Positions 9,441 to 16,481 of a stretch of 64,000 bases of DNA are shown in pieces. The stretch is from Candidatus Thiodictyon syntrophicum (GTDB lineage Bacteria; Pseudomonadota; Gammaproteobacteria; Chromatiales; Chromatiaceae), in assembly GCF_002813775.1 (NCBI RefSeq), contig NZ_CP020371.1:352865-416864 (forward strand). Direction: 5' to 3'. The position numbers and the translations under genes are program-made. The stretch's first letter is position 1. The number at the start of each line of letters is the position of its first letter. The notes beneath the pieces were generated by a model. It was not told the origin of the DNA and did no database searches. It worked only from the letters and a program-made list of their open reading frames with translations.

Positions 9441-9540
9441 GGCCCGTCGCGGCCTGGGGGCCGCTCCTACGGCGTAGGAGCGGCCCCCAGGCCGCGACGG
9501 GTTGCCGCCAGGGCGCGTGGTCGGCGTTATGATCAATGCC
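9441..9540. mobile_element. Miniature element, module A, left end missing
   Basis: Contains the long perfect palindrome module A (CCCGTCGCGGCCTGGGGG ... complement). It ends in TGGTCGGCGTTATGATCAATGC, a decayed copy of the shared terminal repeat. The spacer GGGTTGCCGCCAGGGCGCG also occurs next to module A at 15835 and 33515. The strong stem follows the ppk2 stop and could act as a terminator. Confidence 0.65.
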
Positions 9541-9568
9541 TGATCCGTGCCCATCGAGGCCTCCATCG

Positions 9569-10522
9569 ATGCACTTCACCCACGAATACCCGTTCGATCC
9601 CAGCTACGGCTATAGTCTGGATGACCTGCGCGCCGTGGCGCCCCCGCCCGAGCCCGCCGATTTCGCGGCCTTCTGGACGGCGCGTTACCATCGCGCGCTG
9701 GGGGTCGTACCGAACCCGCGCTTGCGGTCTTCGAGTGACGCCCATCCGCGCTTTCTGGTCCATGACCTGGAATACGCTTCCACTGACGGCTTCCCCATTC
9801 GCGGCTGGCTCCTGACGCCGCGCGACGGGCCGCCGCGGCGCGGCTTCGTGCTGGGTCACGGCTATGGCGGGATCGAGTGCCCGCCGCTGAACCTGCCCCG
9901 CGCCGACGGGGCCTATCTGGTGCCCTGCTTTCGGGGTCTGAGCCGCAGTCGGCGCCCGCCGATCTCCCCGGACCCCAACTGGCATGTGCTCCACGACCTC
10001 GACCAGCGCGATCGTTACATCCTGGGCGGCTGCGTCGACGATGTCTGGACCGGGGTCTCGGCCCTGCTCGGGATCTTCCCCGAGTTGGCGGGGCACCTGG
10101 GCTATCTGGGTATCAGCCTGGGCGGCGGCATCGGGGCCCTGGCCCTGGCCTGGGACGCGCGGATCGCTCGGGGCCATCTCAATGTACCGAGCTTCGGCCA
10201 CCAGCCCCTGCGGCTGCGCCTGCCCAGCACCGGCAGTGCCGCCGCGCTCCAGCGCTACGCCCGCACCACGGGCGGGGTCCTCGACACCCTGGCGTACTAC
10301 GATTCCGCCATTGCCGCCAGGCATATCCGCAGTCCCATGCAGGTGGCGGCCGCCGTCTTCGACCCGGCCGTGGCCCCGCCCGGTCAGTTCTCGGTCTACA
10401 ACGCCATCCCGGGCGACAAACGGCTGTTCGTACTTGAGGCCGGACACTTCGACTATCCCGGCCGGGCCCGTCAGGAGCAGCAATTGCTGGCCGAGCTCTG
10501 GGCCTTCTTCGCGCCGCTGTGA
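9569..10522 (+). CDS. CE7-type acetyl esterase (AXE1-like)
   Basis: A protein of 317 residues from ATG 9569. The fold is an alpha/beta hydrolase of the acetyl xylan esterase / cephalosporin-C deacetylase group: DGFPIRGWLLTPRD, HGYGG (oxyanion region), GGCVDDVW, the nucleophile elbow GISLGGG, an acid in the VFDPAVAPPGQF segment and the histidine in EAGHFDYP. There is no signal peptide, so it is probably cytoplasmic, and its natural ester substrate is unknown. A broken second copy of the same gene lies at 55374-55640 on the other strand. Confidence 0.8.
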   Translation: MHFTHEYPFDPSYGYSLDDLRAVAPPPEPADFAAFWTARYHRALGVVPNPRLRSSSDAHPRFLVHDLEYASTDGFPIRGWLLTPRDGPPRRGFVLGHGYGGIECPPLNLPRADGAYLVPCFRGLSRSRRPPISPDPNWHVLHDLDQRDRYILGGCVDDVWTGVSALLGIFPELAGHLGYLGISLGGGIGALALAWDARIARGHLNVPSFGHQPLRLRLPSTGSAAALQRYARTTGGVLDTLAYYDSAIAARHIRSPMQVAAAVFDPAVAPPGQFSVYNAIPGDKRLFVLEAGHFDYPGRARQEQQLLAELWAFFAPL

Positions 10523-10546
10523 GGGTGAGATTTCAACCCACGTAAC

Positions 10547-10645
10547 TCGTTGTCGTTGTCGTAATCGTAATCGGAGAAGCGATGCACTTTGGGGTGCGAG
10601 AGAATCCCGGACGCTACGATAATCTCGACAACGACAACGACAACG
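10547..10645. repeat. Hexamer-armed palindromic element, copy D
   Basis: TCGTTGTCGTTGTCGTAATC on the left and CGACAACGACAACGACAACG on the right, with a 60-bp centre containing GGGGTGCGAGAG. It is the intact relative of the truncated copy at 8164-8216. Confidence 0.75.
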
Positions 10646-10664
10646 AAAATGGCGCTCTAGGGCC

Positions 10665-10812
10665 GTAGGGTCCGCTGTACGGACCATGGCGCCAACCGAA
10701 ACCCTGGCCGCAGCGAGCCACCGCAGCCTCTCAAGGTGCGCACGGCGCGCGCTTGATCAATACTGCGGCCACCTTTCTGCACGGGAGATCGCTGGTCCGC
10801 ACAGCGGACCCT
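10665..10812. repeat. GTAGGGT-family repeat, long form
   Basis: Begins GTAGGGTCCGCTGTACGGAC and ends GGTCCGCACAGCGGACCC. Between lies ATGGCGCCAACCGAAACCCT and CTCAAGGTGCGCACGGCG, which recur at 19286-19376. Both long copies lie just beyond the 3' end of a minus-strand gene and share the following GCCAAT...ATTGCGTC. Confidence 0.65.
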
Positions 10813-10837
10813 GCGCCAATCGGTCCGGGCTATTGCG

Positions 10838-12820
10838 TCAGGCGCCACCAGGTTCAATCAGCACGACCCCGGCGCCCGGCGCGCTGTGGATCACGAGTCC
10901 CCCCGTCCCCCCGATGAAGTCCGTCGGCAACGCGAAGTCGTGTGGGATCGTGGCCGGGACTACGACCAGCTCGAGCACCACGTCTTTACGCTGGCGGCTG
11001 ACATTGCCGACCCACAGCGGCGTGCCGTCGTCCAGCCGGAACCGCGCGGGCCAGAGACGCAGCACCTCGCGCCGGTCAGGCCCGGCGGCCCTGGTCAGGA
11101 TCAGGGCCTCGTGCCGGCCGTCGTGGACCTGAGGGATCACCGGCAATTCGTCCAGCGGCAGGGAGGGCGACAGGAGCCGCATGGCGTTCCCCCAGTCGAG
11201 CACCAGCGCCGGCGCCCAACCGGCGGCGGCGAGGGCGGCGGTGAGGGCCGCGGGGTCGCCGGCGTATTGAATGCTCAGGGGGTGGCGGTTGCGTCGGCTC
11301 AGGTCCTCGCGGTGGTGCGGCAGGCGGGCCCCGCCGGTGTCGTGCCAGGTGTTGCGTGCGACGATCGAGGTGCGCTCGGCCGGGGTCAGCCGGGCCAGTT
11401 GCCGGTCACCGGCGATCCAACTGTGCAGCGCGAGTCCGCCGACCAACCCGAGCGCGGCGACCGCGGCGAGCATCCCGGAGCGCCGCCGCAAGTGGACATG
11501 ACGATGCAGCGCGAGCCCCAGCGCGGCGACCCACACCAACCCCAGCGCGCTGCTGTCGACCACGGCGGTCAACCATTCGGCCCCGAAATAGACCCGCGCC
11601 ACGGCGACCGCCGCGATCGTCGTCGTCGCCAGGGCATAGGGCGCCCACCGGTACCGCTCGGGCAGGCTGCGGGCGATGGAAACGGCGAGGAACCCGTAGA
11701 CACAGGTCGCGAGCAGCACGGGCCCGCTGGGGAAGGACCATGGCAGCGCCAGTTGCAGGCCGAGATCGGGGCGCGGCACCGCCAGCACGGCGCCGAGCAG
11801 CGGGGTGGCGACCAGGGGAAAGGCGGCGGCGGCCAGCCAGTAATGGCCATGGCGCACCTGGCCCTGCCGACGCAGCCAGACGAACACCAGCACCACCAGC
11901 GGCAGGACCACGGCGGGCGCCCCCAGGGCGGCGAGGCGCACCATCAAGCGGTCGCCCAGCGGGTCGCGCAGGCTCTGGCCCAGGTCCAGGGCCGCACGAT
12001 CGAGCGCCAGTTCCGGCGCGGCGAACAGGGTCAGGCCGGTGATGGTCCCGACCAGCGGGGCGCCCAGGATCAGCACGAAGGCGAAACCGGTCAGGGCGCG
12101 GGCGTCCGGGTGCCCGGGGTCCGCCAGGGCGTGGGCGAGCCGGCCCATGGTCGGGTGCAGGTCCGACCAGCGCAGCAGCGCCTGGAGCCAGGCGCTGGCG
12201 TGCGGGGCGAGCAGGCGATAGACCCGGCGGGCGAGCCAGAAGGCGAGCACCAGGGCGCCGAGCAGGAGCACCGCGAGGATGACCAGCCGCCACGCCGCCT
12301 CCGCGGCCAGCTTCAGCGAGGCCCCTAGGACCATGCCCGGCAGGAAGAAGGCGAGGGTCTGGGCGATCGCCGAGGCGACGTTGGCGACATAGAAGCGCCG
12401 CGGCGGCATCTGCAGCATCCCGGCGACCAGCGGGACTATGGCCCGGCCGGGTCCGGCGAAGCGGCCGATGGCGACACTCCAACCGCCGTACCGGTGAAAG
12501 AATTCCACGCCCCAGTCGAGTTGCCGCGGGTAGCGGGAAAAGGGCCAGAGGTCGCGCAGGTGCGCACGGTAGTGTCGGCCCACCGCGTAACTCAGGCCAT
12601 CGCCGACGATCGCGCCCGCGGACGCGGCGACGAAGGCCGGCCAGAATGAGATGGCCCCGGTGGCGACCAGGGCGCCGGCCCCGATCAGCGACACCACCCC
12701 CGGCACCACCACCCCGATCACCGCCATGGATTCCCCCATGGCGATCAGGAACACGGTGACATAGGTCCAGTTTGGATGACCGACCACCCAGGCGTCGATG
12801 CCTTGGAACAGGTCTTCCAT
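10838..12820 (-). CDS. DedA-PAP2-LssY fusion membrane protein
   Basis: A protein of 660 residues from the ATG at 12820; an in-frame upstream extension is possible but unconvincing. Residues 1-200 are a DedA/SNARE-associated domain (GDGLSYAVGR, RYGGWSVAIGRFAGPGRAIVP, AGML). The middle is a PAP2 phosphatase-like membrane domain. The last 180 residues are a soluble LssY-like domain (NTWHDTGG..., LVLDWGNAMRLLSPSLPLDE, WVGNVSRQ). Such fusions are linked to lipid or undecaprenyl-phosphate handling. The PAP2 motifs are altered: PSGP where PSGH is expected and GAEW where GxHW is expected, so both catalytic histidines appear lost. Confidence 0.85.
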   Translation of the reverse strand: MEDLFQGIDAWVVGHPNWTYVTVFLIAMGESMAVIGVVVPGVVSLIGAGALVATGAISFWPAFVAASAGAIVGDGLSYAVGRHYRAHLRDLWPFSRYPRQLDWGVEFFHRYGGWSVAIGRFAGPGRAIVPLVAGMLQMPPRRFYVANVASAIAQTLAFFLPGMVLGASLKLAAEAAWRLVILAVLLLGALVLAFWLARRVYRLLAPHASAWLQALLRWSDLHPTMGRLAHALADPGHPDARALTGFAFVLILGAPLVGTITGLTLFAAPELALDRAALDLGQSLRDPLGDRLMVRLAALGAPAVVLPLVVLVFVWLRRQGQVRHGHYWLAAAAFPLVATPLLGAVLAVPRPDLGLQLALPWSFPSGPVLLATCVYGFLAVSIARSLPERYRWAPYALATTTIAAVAVARVYFGAEWLTAVVDSSALGLVWVAALGLALHRHVHLRRRSGMLAAVAALGLVGGLALHSWIAGDRQLARLTPAERTSIVARNTWHDTGGARLPHHREDLSRRNRHPLSIQYAGDPAALTAALAAAGWAPALVLDWGNAMRLLSPSLPLDELPVIPQVHDGRHEALILTRAAGPDRREVLRLWPARFRLDDGTPLWVGNVSRQRKDVVLELVVVPATIPHDFALPTDFIGGTGGLVIHSAPGAGVVLIEPGGA

Positions 12821-12839
12821 CGGCCTAACAGCCCCGCCG

Positions 12840-13225
12840 CGTCGCCTGACCGGGATCGGTCCGGGCGGTGGCGACGGCCGCGCGCCTGGCCGTTGCGCCG
12901 CCCTTAACCATCGTTCCGGCCAGTGGCGTTGCGTCCGCAACCGGAGGTCGCGGCTTCAGCCGGTGGCGGCTCCCGAGATATCCAAGAGAAATCAGTGACG
13001 CCTGCACGCCGGACCGGCTAAAGCCTCGACCTCCAGCGGCCGGAACGACGATCAAGGCCGTTGCGCCCGCCGGGCGGACCTTGGCCGGCGCGTCCGCCAG
13101 GCGCGCCTTACCCGCCGTAGCCATCGCGATCGGCCGGCCCTTGGGCGTCAGACGGGAATACTGGTGGAGCGGCCGTAATGATGACAGGCGCATAGACCTT
13201 GGCGACGAATTCGCGGACCTGGGGG
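12840..13225 (-). pseudogene. Remnant of a VWA solute-binding protein gene
   Basis: On the minus strand, VREFVAKV and HYGRST are followed directly by YSRLTPKGRPIAMATAGKAR and, beyond the inserted element, by GATARRAAVATARTD. The same three segments occur in the intact gene at 50339-52120 (VREFVAKV, HYGRST near residue 230; YSELTPKG near residue 443; GGTAMRSAIATAWTD near residue 480). An internal deletion of about 640 bp joins the first two. A miniature element (12900-13059) interrupts the third with an 8-bp duplication. Confidence 0.8.
12900..13059. mobile_element. Miniature element, module D, with target duplication
   Basis: 160 bp bounded by GCCCTTAACCATCGTTCCGG (left) and GGCCGGAACGACGATCAAGG (right), the same ends as the IS at 13387. 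A perfect 8-bp direct repeat, GTTGCGCC, flanks it at 12892-12899 and 13060-13067. Removing the element and one repeat restores alignment of the VWA pseudogene to its intact relative. The inside carries palindrome module D (CGGAGGTCGCGGCTTCAGCC ... GGCTAAAGCCTCGACCTCC). Confidence 0.85.
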
Positions 13226-13335
13226 CCGGACGGATGCCGCACGGCCATGGACCGAGCCTAGCAGGGAGATATGGCCGCCGTGTGACGGTCGGCCTCGATC
13301 AGGCCCCCGGCCACCAGGCACCGGACCGCGCCTCG

Positions 13336-13353
13336 GAGTCCAAGGCTTCAGGC
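13336..13353. repeat. Palindrome module B fragment
   Basis: GGAGTCCAAGGCTTCAGG. It replaces the yhaV sequence after the LFLA codons and supplies the stop codon of the remnant. Confidence 0.65.
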
Positions 13354-13447
13354 GAGAAATAGTGGGTGGGCCAAGAGCGTCCAACCGGCCTTGATCATAA
13401 ATCCGGCCAAGACCTAGCGTAGGGCTTGGTTAACCCCCACTGGAGAG

Positions 13448-13526
13448 CGGCAGGACCCGCGAAATTGTGTACCCTTGGAAGTGCAAACAAACCGAGGGAG
13501 AAGCACGATGTTCGAAGGTCCTGCCG
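13448..13526 (+). promoter_or_regulatory. Inverted repeat in the IS leader
   Basis: CGGCAGGACC (13448-13457) and GGTCCTGCCG (13517-13526) can pair in the leader transcript. The stem encloses the ribosome site GAGGGAG and ATG of the small leader frame. This could limit transposase translation, a common safeguard in IS elements (inference). Confidence 0.4.
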
Positions 13527-13600
13527 GGATCGACTTTAGCGCAGACATCGGGTCGACGCCATCGGGCGTGGTCCGGCGGTCGGCCGGCGGTGGGTCGTGA
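13508..13600 (+). CDS. Possible leader peptide of the transposase
   Basis: A 30-codon frame with a good ribosome site (GAGGGAGAAGCACG before ATG). It ends in TGA overlapping the GTG start of the transposase as GTGA, which would allow translational coupling. No similarity recognised; it may only be leader sequence. Confidence 0.35.
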   Translation: MFEGPAGIDFSADIGSTPSGVVRRSAGGGS

Positions 13601-15273
13601 AGCACCGCTCGCGCCTGGAGCGAGCCGAACAGCGCGGGGCGGCCGTGGCCCGCTTGGCGACGGGGCAGCCGCAACGCCACGTCGCCGCCGAACTGGGCGT
13701 GGCGCGCAGCACCTTGCAGGACTGGTGCAAGCCGACCCCGGTCGGCGCGGCCCCGGCGGTGTTGGCAGCCTTCGTGGCGACCCCTGAGGGCGTGCAGTGG
13801 CTGCACCAAGTGGTGGTGGCGGCGCACTTCGTCATCACGCTGCACGGCGGTGCCGGGGTGCGGATGGTGTGTGAATTCTTGAAGTTGAGTGGGTTGTCGG
13901 CGTTCGTCGGCGCGAGCTATGGCACCCACCAGGCCCTCAATGCGGCCTTGGAGGAGATGGTGGTCGCCGTGGCGCGTGAGCAACGGGCGGCGTTGGCGGT
14001 GGGCATGCCGCACCGCGCGATCACGGCGTGCGAGGATGAGACCTTTCATCCGCAGATTTTGTTGGTCATGTTGGAGCCGGTGTCGAACTTTCTGCTGCGC
14101 GAACAGTACGCCGCCGATCGCACGGCGGCCACCTGGACGCAGGCGTTGCGCGCGGGTCTGGACGGCTTGAACGTGACCGTGATCCAGGGCACCAGCGACG
14201 AGGCCACAGCGTTGCGCCGCCATATCCAGACGGATTGTGCGGCCCATCATTCCCCGGACCTGTTTCATGTGCAACAGGAGGTGTCCAAGGGCACCAGCCT
14301 ACACTTGGTCCGCCACGTGAAACAGGCGGGCGCCAGCGTCGCGGCCGCCCAGACGTCGCTGGACGCTGAGCGGGCGACCGCGCAGGCCTATGACGCCCAA
14401 TCCCCGCGTCCGCGCGGGCGCCCACCGGCGTTCGCGCCCCGCATTGAAGCCGCCCTGGCGGTCGTGGTGCAGGCCGAAGCCGATCAGGTACAGGCGCAAG
14501 CGCGTCAGGCCGAGGCCCGTGAACTGGTGCGTGAGTTGGGGACCCTCTATCACCCCTATGAGTTGGAGCAGGGACAGGCGCAGCCCGTGGCGCGCATCGC
14601 GCAACGCTTTGCCGACGTGTGGACGCGGCTGCAACAGCTGGCCGACGCGGCCGATCTGCCAACGCGCGCCCGTGAGCGCCTGGCCAAGGCGCAGCGCCTG
14701 ACGATTCAGTTCCTTGCCACCATTACCTTTTTCTTTGCGACCGTGCAGGCCAAGGTCGAGGCGCTGAATCTGCCGCCCGCCGTGGAACTGGCGTTGCTCA
14801 CGCAGCTGATTCCGGCGCTCTACCTCGAGCGCGTCGCCAATCGCAGCACGCTCGCTGAACCGCGCCACCGTCTGCACGCCCTGAGCCGGCAGTTGCTCGA
14901 ACCGCTGCGCCAACGCGATCATCCGCTCCAGGCCCTCCCAGAGGCCGAGCGCGCGCGCCTCGAACAGGTGGCCGGTGACTGCGCCGACCTGTTCCAGCGC
15001 AGCAGTTCCAGCGTGGAGGGGCGCAACGGCCAACTGTCCCTACATCACCATGGCCGACATCGCCTGAGCGACCGCAAGCTCGAGGCACTGACCGCCGTAC
15101 ATAACTTCCACCTCCGTCGCCCCGACGGGACCACTGCCGCTGAGCGCTTCTTCGGCCGGGCCCACGAAACGCTGTTCGCGCAGGTGCTCCAGCGCATGCC
15201 GTTGCCCCCGCCGCCAGCGCGCCGACGACCGCGCCCGCCCAAGCCGCCCGCGCTCCTGCCGGTAGCGGCGTAA
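13597..15273 (+). CDS. Transposase (DUF6399-like)
   Basis: A protein of 558 residues from GTG 13597. It begins with a helix-turn-helix region (LATGQPQRHVAAELGVARST, about 21-40). Possible catalytic acidic residues are CEDETFHP (about 150), GTSDEA with DLFHVQQEV (about 195-225) and a late SSSVEGRNGQLSLHHHGRHR (about 470-490) followed by HNFHLRR, a pattern like the terminal Glu of a DDE transposase. A central coiled stretch rich in A/Q/E lies between. I recall similar large proteins labelled DUF6399 in Chromatiaceae and cyanobacteria. The stop lies 7 bp before the terminal repeat. The mobile context strongly supports transposase function. Confidence 0.75.
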   Translation: MKHRSRLERAEQRGAAVARLATGQPQRHVAAELGVARSTLQDWCKPTPVGAAPAVLAAFVATPEGVQWLHQVVVAAHFVITLHGGAGVRMVCEFLKLSGLSAFVGASYGTHQALNAALEEMVVAVAREQRAALAVGMPHRAITACEDETFHPQILLVMLEPVSNFLLREQYAADRTAATWTQALRAGLDGLNVTVIQGTSDEATALRRHIQTDCAAHHSPDLFHVQQEVSKGTSLHLVRHVKQAGASVAAAQTSLDAERATAQAYDAQSPRPRGRPPAFAPRIEAALAVVVQAEADQVQAQARQAEARELVRELGTLYHPYELEQGQAQPVARIAQRFADVWTRLQQLADAADLPTRARERLAKAQRLTIQFLATITFFFATVQAKVEALNLPPAVELALLTQLIPALYLERVANRSTLAEPRHRLHALSRQLLEPLRQRDHPLQALPEAERARLEQVAGDCADLFQRSSSSVEGRNGQLSLHHHGRHRLSDRKLEALTAVHNFHLRRPDGTTAAERFFGRAHETLFAQVLQRMPLPPPPARRRPRPPKPPALLPVAA

Positions 15274-15342
15274 CGGGGGTGGCCGGAACGATGATCAAGG
15301 CCGTCCAACCGCCCACCACCAACGGCGCTGGTGTCTCGCCAC

Positions 15343-15558
15343 TCATTCATCGTCCGCCGTCAGGGGGGCATCGAGATCGACCGCGACTGCACCGACGAGC
15401 GACTGGATACGCCGCGGGAGATCGGCGTCCACCGCGCGCAGGCGCCCCGGATGGTCGGCAAGGTCCTGGGCGAGAAAACCAAGGAACTGACCGATCAGCG
15501 GATCATCCGCCGCGTCGGTGCCGACGCGCGTCAGCACGACCTCAAGGGTGGCGGGCAT
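15343..15558 (-). pseudogene. prlF: PrlF antitoxin lacking its AbrB domain
   Basis: The 71-residue frame starts MPATLE like PrlF antitoxins, then jumps to VVLTR...DDPLIGQFLGFLAQDLA and ends RIQSLVGAVAVDLDAPLTADDE. Intact PrlF proteins of about 105-110 residues have a SpoVT-AbrB DNA-binding hairpin between MPATLE and VVLTR. Here that hairpin is missing by an in-frame deletion. The C-terminal toxin-contact part is intact, so it might still bind YhaV but not DNA. The stop overlaps the yhaV start by 4 bp, the usual prlF-yhaV arrangement. Confidence 0.75.
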
Positions 15559-15710
15559 GACAGGCTCCGATGACAGACAGCGTTTGCGGCTACATATCGT
15601 AATGCGCGTGCATTATCTGATCAACGGTGGGTGCCGACCGCGCGGCCCGCGATGCCCCAGCCGTCACGCCGCAGTTGTTCGGTGTAACGGACAACCCGGC
15701 GACCTGGAGT

Positions 15711-15735
15711 CCAAGGCTTCAGCCTTGGACAGATT
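15711..15735. repeat. Palindrome module B fragment
   Basis: GGAGTCCAAGGCTTCAGCCT, without the shared outer arms. Confidence 0.6.
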
Positions 15736-15778
15736 GCGCCAAGGCGCAAGCCCCGGCCGGCCACCTCGAAGGTGACAT

Positions 15779-15876
15779 TCGTCGCGGCCTGGGGGCCGCT
15801 CCTACGGCGTAGGAGCGGCCCCCAGGCCGCGACGGGTTGCCGCAAGGGTACGTGGCCGGAGTCCTTGATCAAGGCC
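15779..15876. mobile_element. Miniature element, module A, left end missing
   Basis: Palindrome module A (CGTCGCGGCCTGGGGGCC ... complement), the spacer GGGTTGCCGCAAGGGTACG, then the terminal repeat TGGCCGGAGTCCTTGATCAA followed by GGCC. The spacer and the module match the left half of the complete element at 33480-33613. Confidence 0.65.
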
Positions 15877-16481
15877 CCGCAACCGCTTGGCCTCGCATCG
15901 TAGCGCCCCGGCGCCGACGCATCGCGATCCGCAAAGGCCGTCGGCAGGACCCGCGGCACCGCCGGCGGCCGGTCGTTGCGCGATCGTCCGATGCGCCGCC
16001 TCCGGAACCTTACCGCCGGGTTCGTGCCGGCGACAAACTATATTTCCTATAGACTTGACCTGACCTGGATCAACGAATCGCAGTTGCAACGCATCGACCC
16101 TTTGATTAATCTACTTCCCCGCAAGTCGGAATTGTCCGGACGGCCCCCAAATCCGGGGCTGGCCTCTCAGCGGACAGCCGGCGCAGGGATTGCGCGCCCC
16201 GTGCGTGCGGGAATGCCTCGACCTCGTGCATCGACCGACAATGCCACGTCTCGACCAGGTTCAGGTGGGCGAGTTGGTCCAGGGGCCGTCCCACTTAGAG
16301 GGGATACAGTCTTGGCGGCGGGGCGAGGTAGCCATCACCAGGGTGGCTGGAATACTTGGGTGCGGGACTGGATTTAGTACTTTAGTATCCTAATCCGATC
16401 TAGAGTACAAGCAGCCCATGCCAGTCGAGGCCAACTGCGGCCGTCTCGAGCTAGAACACGTTAGTTTTGAAAAGAGGGACC
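15877..16481. other. Gene-poor gap before the HNH gene
   Basis: About 600 bp. Short frames exist on both strands (for example 16106-16294 minus) but none has a recognisable motif or a good ribosome site. GC content falls toward the right end, marking the border of the AT-rich HNH gene. Confidence 0.4.

Larger units (their letters stand above)
13387..15302 (+). mobile_element. Insertion sequence with 23-bp TIRs and 8-bp TSD
   Basis: 1916 bp. The left end is GGCCTTGATCATAAATCCGG followed by CCA. The right end, read inward, is GGCCTTGATCATCGTTCCGG followed by CCA. The ends differ at only three central positions. The 8-bp direct repeat GTCCAACC lies at 13379-13386 and 15303-15310. It carries one large transposase gene and interrupts yhaV; excision in silico rejoins the yhaV frame. 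Its ends also bound the short non-coding elements of this window. IS family is not assigned with certainty. Confidence 0.88.
13348..15346 (-). pseudogene. yhaV: YhaV toxin gene, split by an IS and truncated
   Basis: The gene starts at ATG 15346, overlapping the prlF stop as ATGA. Fifteen codons (MSGETPAPLVVGGWT) run into the IS. After removing 13387-15302 and one copy of the 8-bp duplication, the frame continues LLAHPLFLA at 13378-13351. That is the conserved YhaV start (N-G-W-x-L-x-A-H-P-x-F). It then meets a palindrome module B fragment that supplies a TGA at 13348. The rest of the RelE-fold ribonuclease is gone, so the toxin was hit at least twice. Confidence 0.85.

Noticed and set aside
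6172..9579. A 1135-codon open frame on the minus strand opposite phoX and ppk2
   Set aside because: It is antisense to two clearly recognisable genes and shows no motifs; long shadow frames are expected at this GC content.
15331..15573. An 80-codon plus-strand frame
   Set aside because: It is antisense to the PrlF remnant, which has clear family features and the ATGA overlap with yhaV.
16106..16294. A 62-codon minus-strand frame before the HNH gene
   Set aside because: No ribosome site or recognisable motif; it lies in gene-poor DNA.
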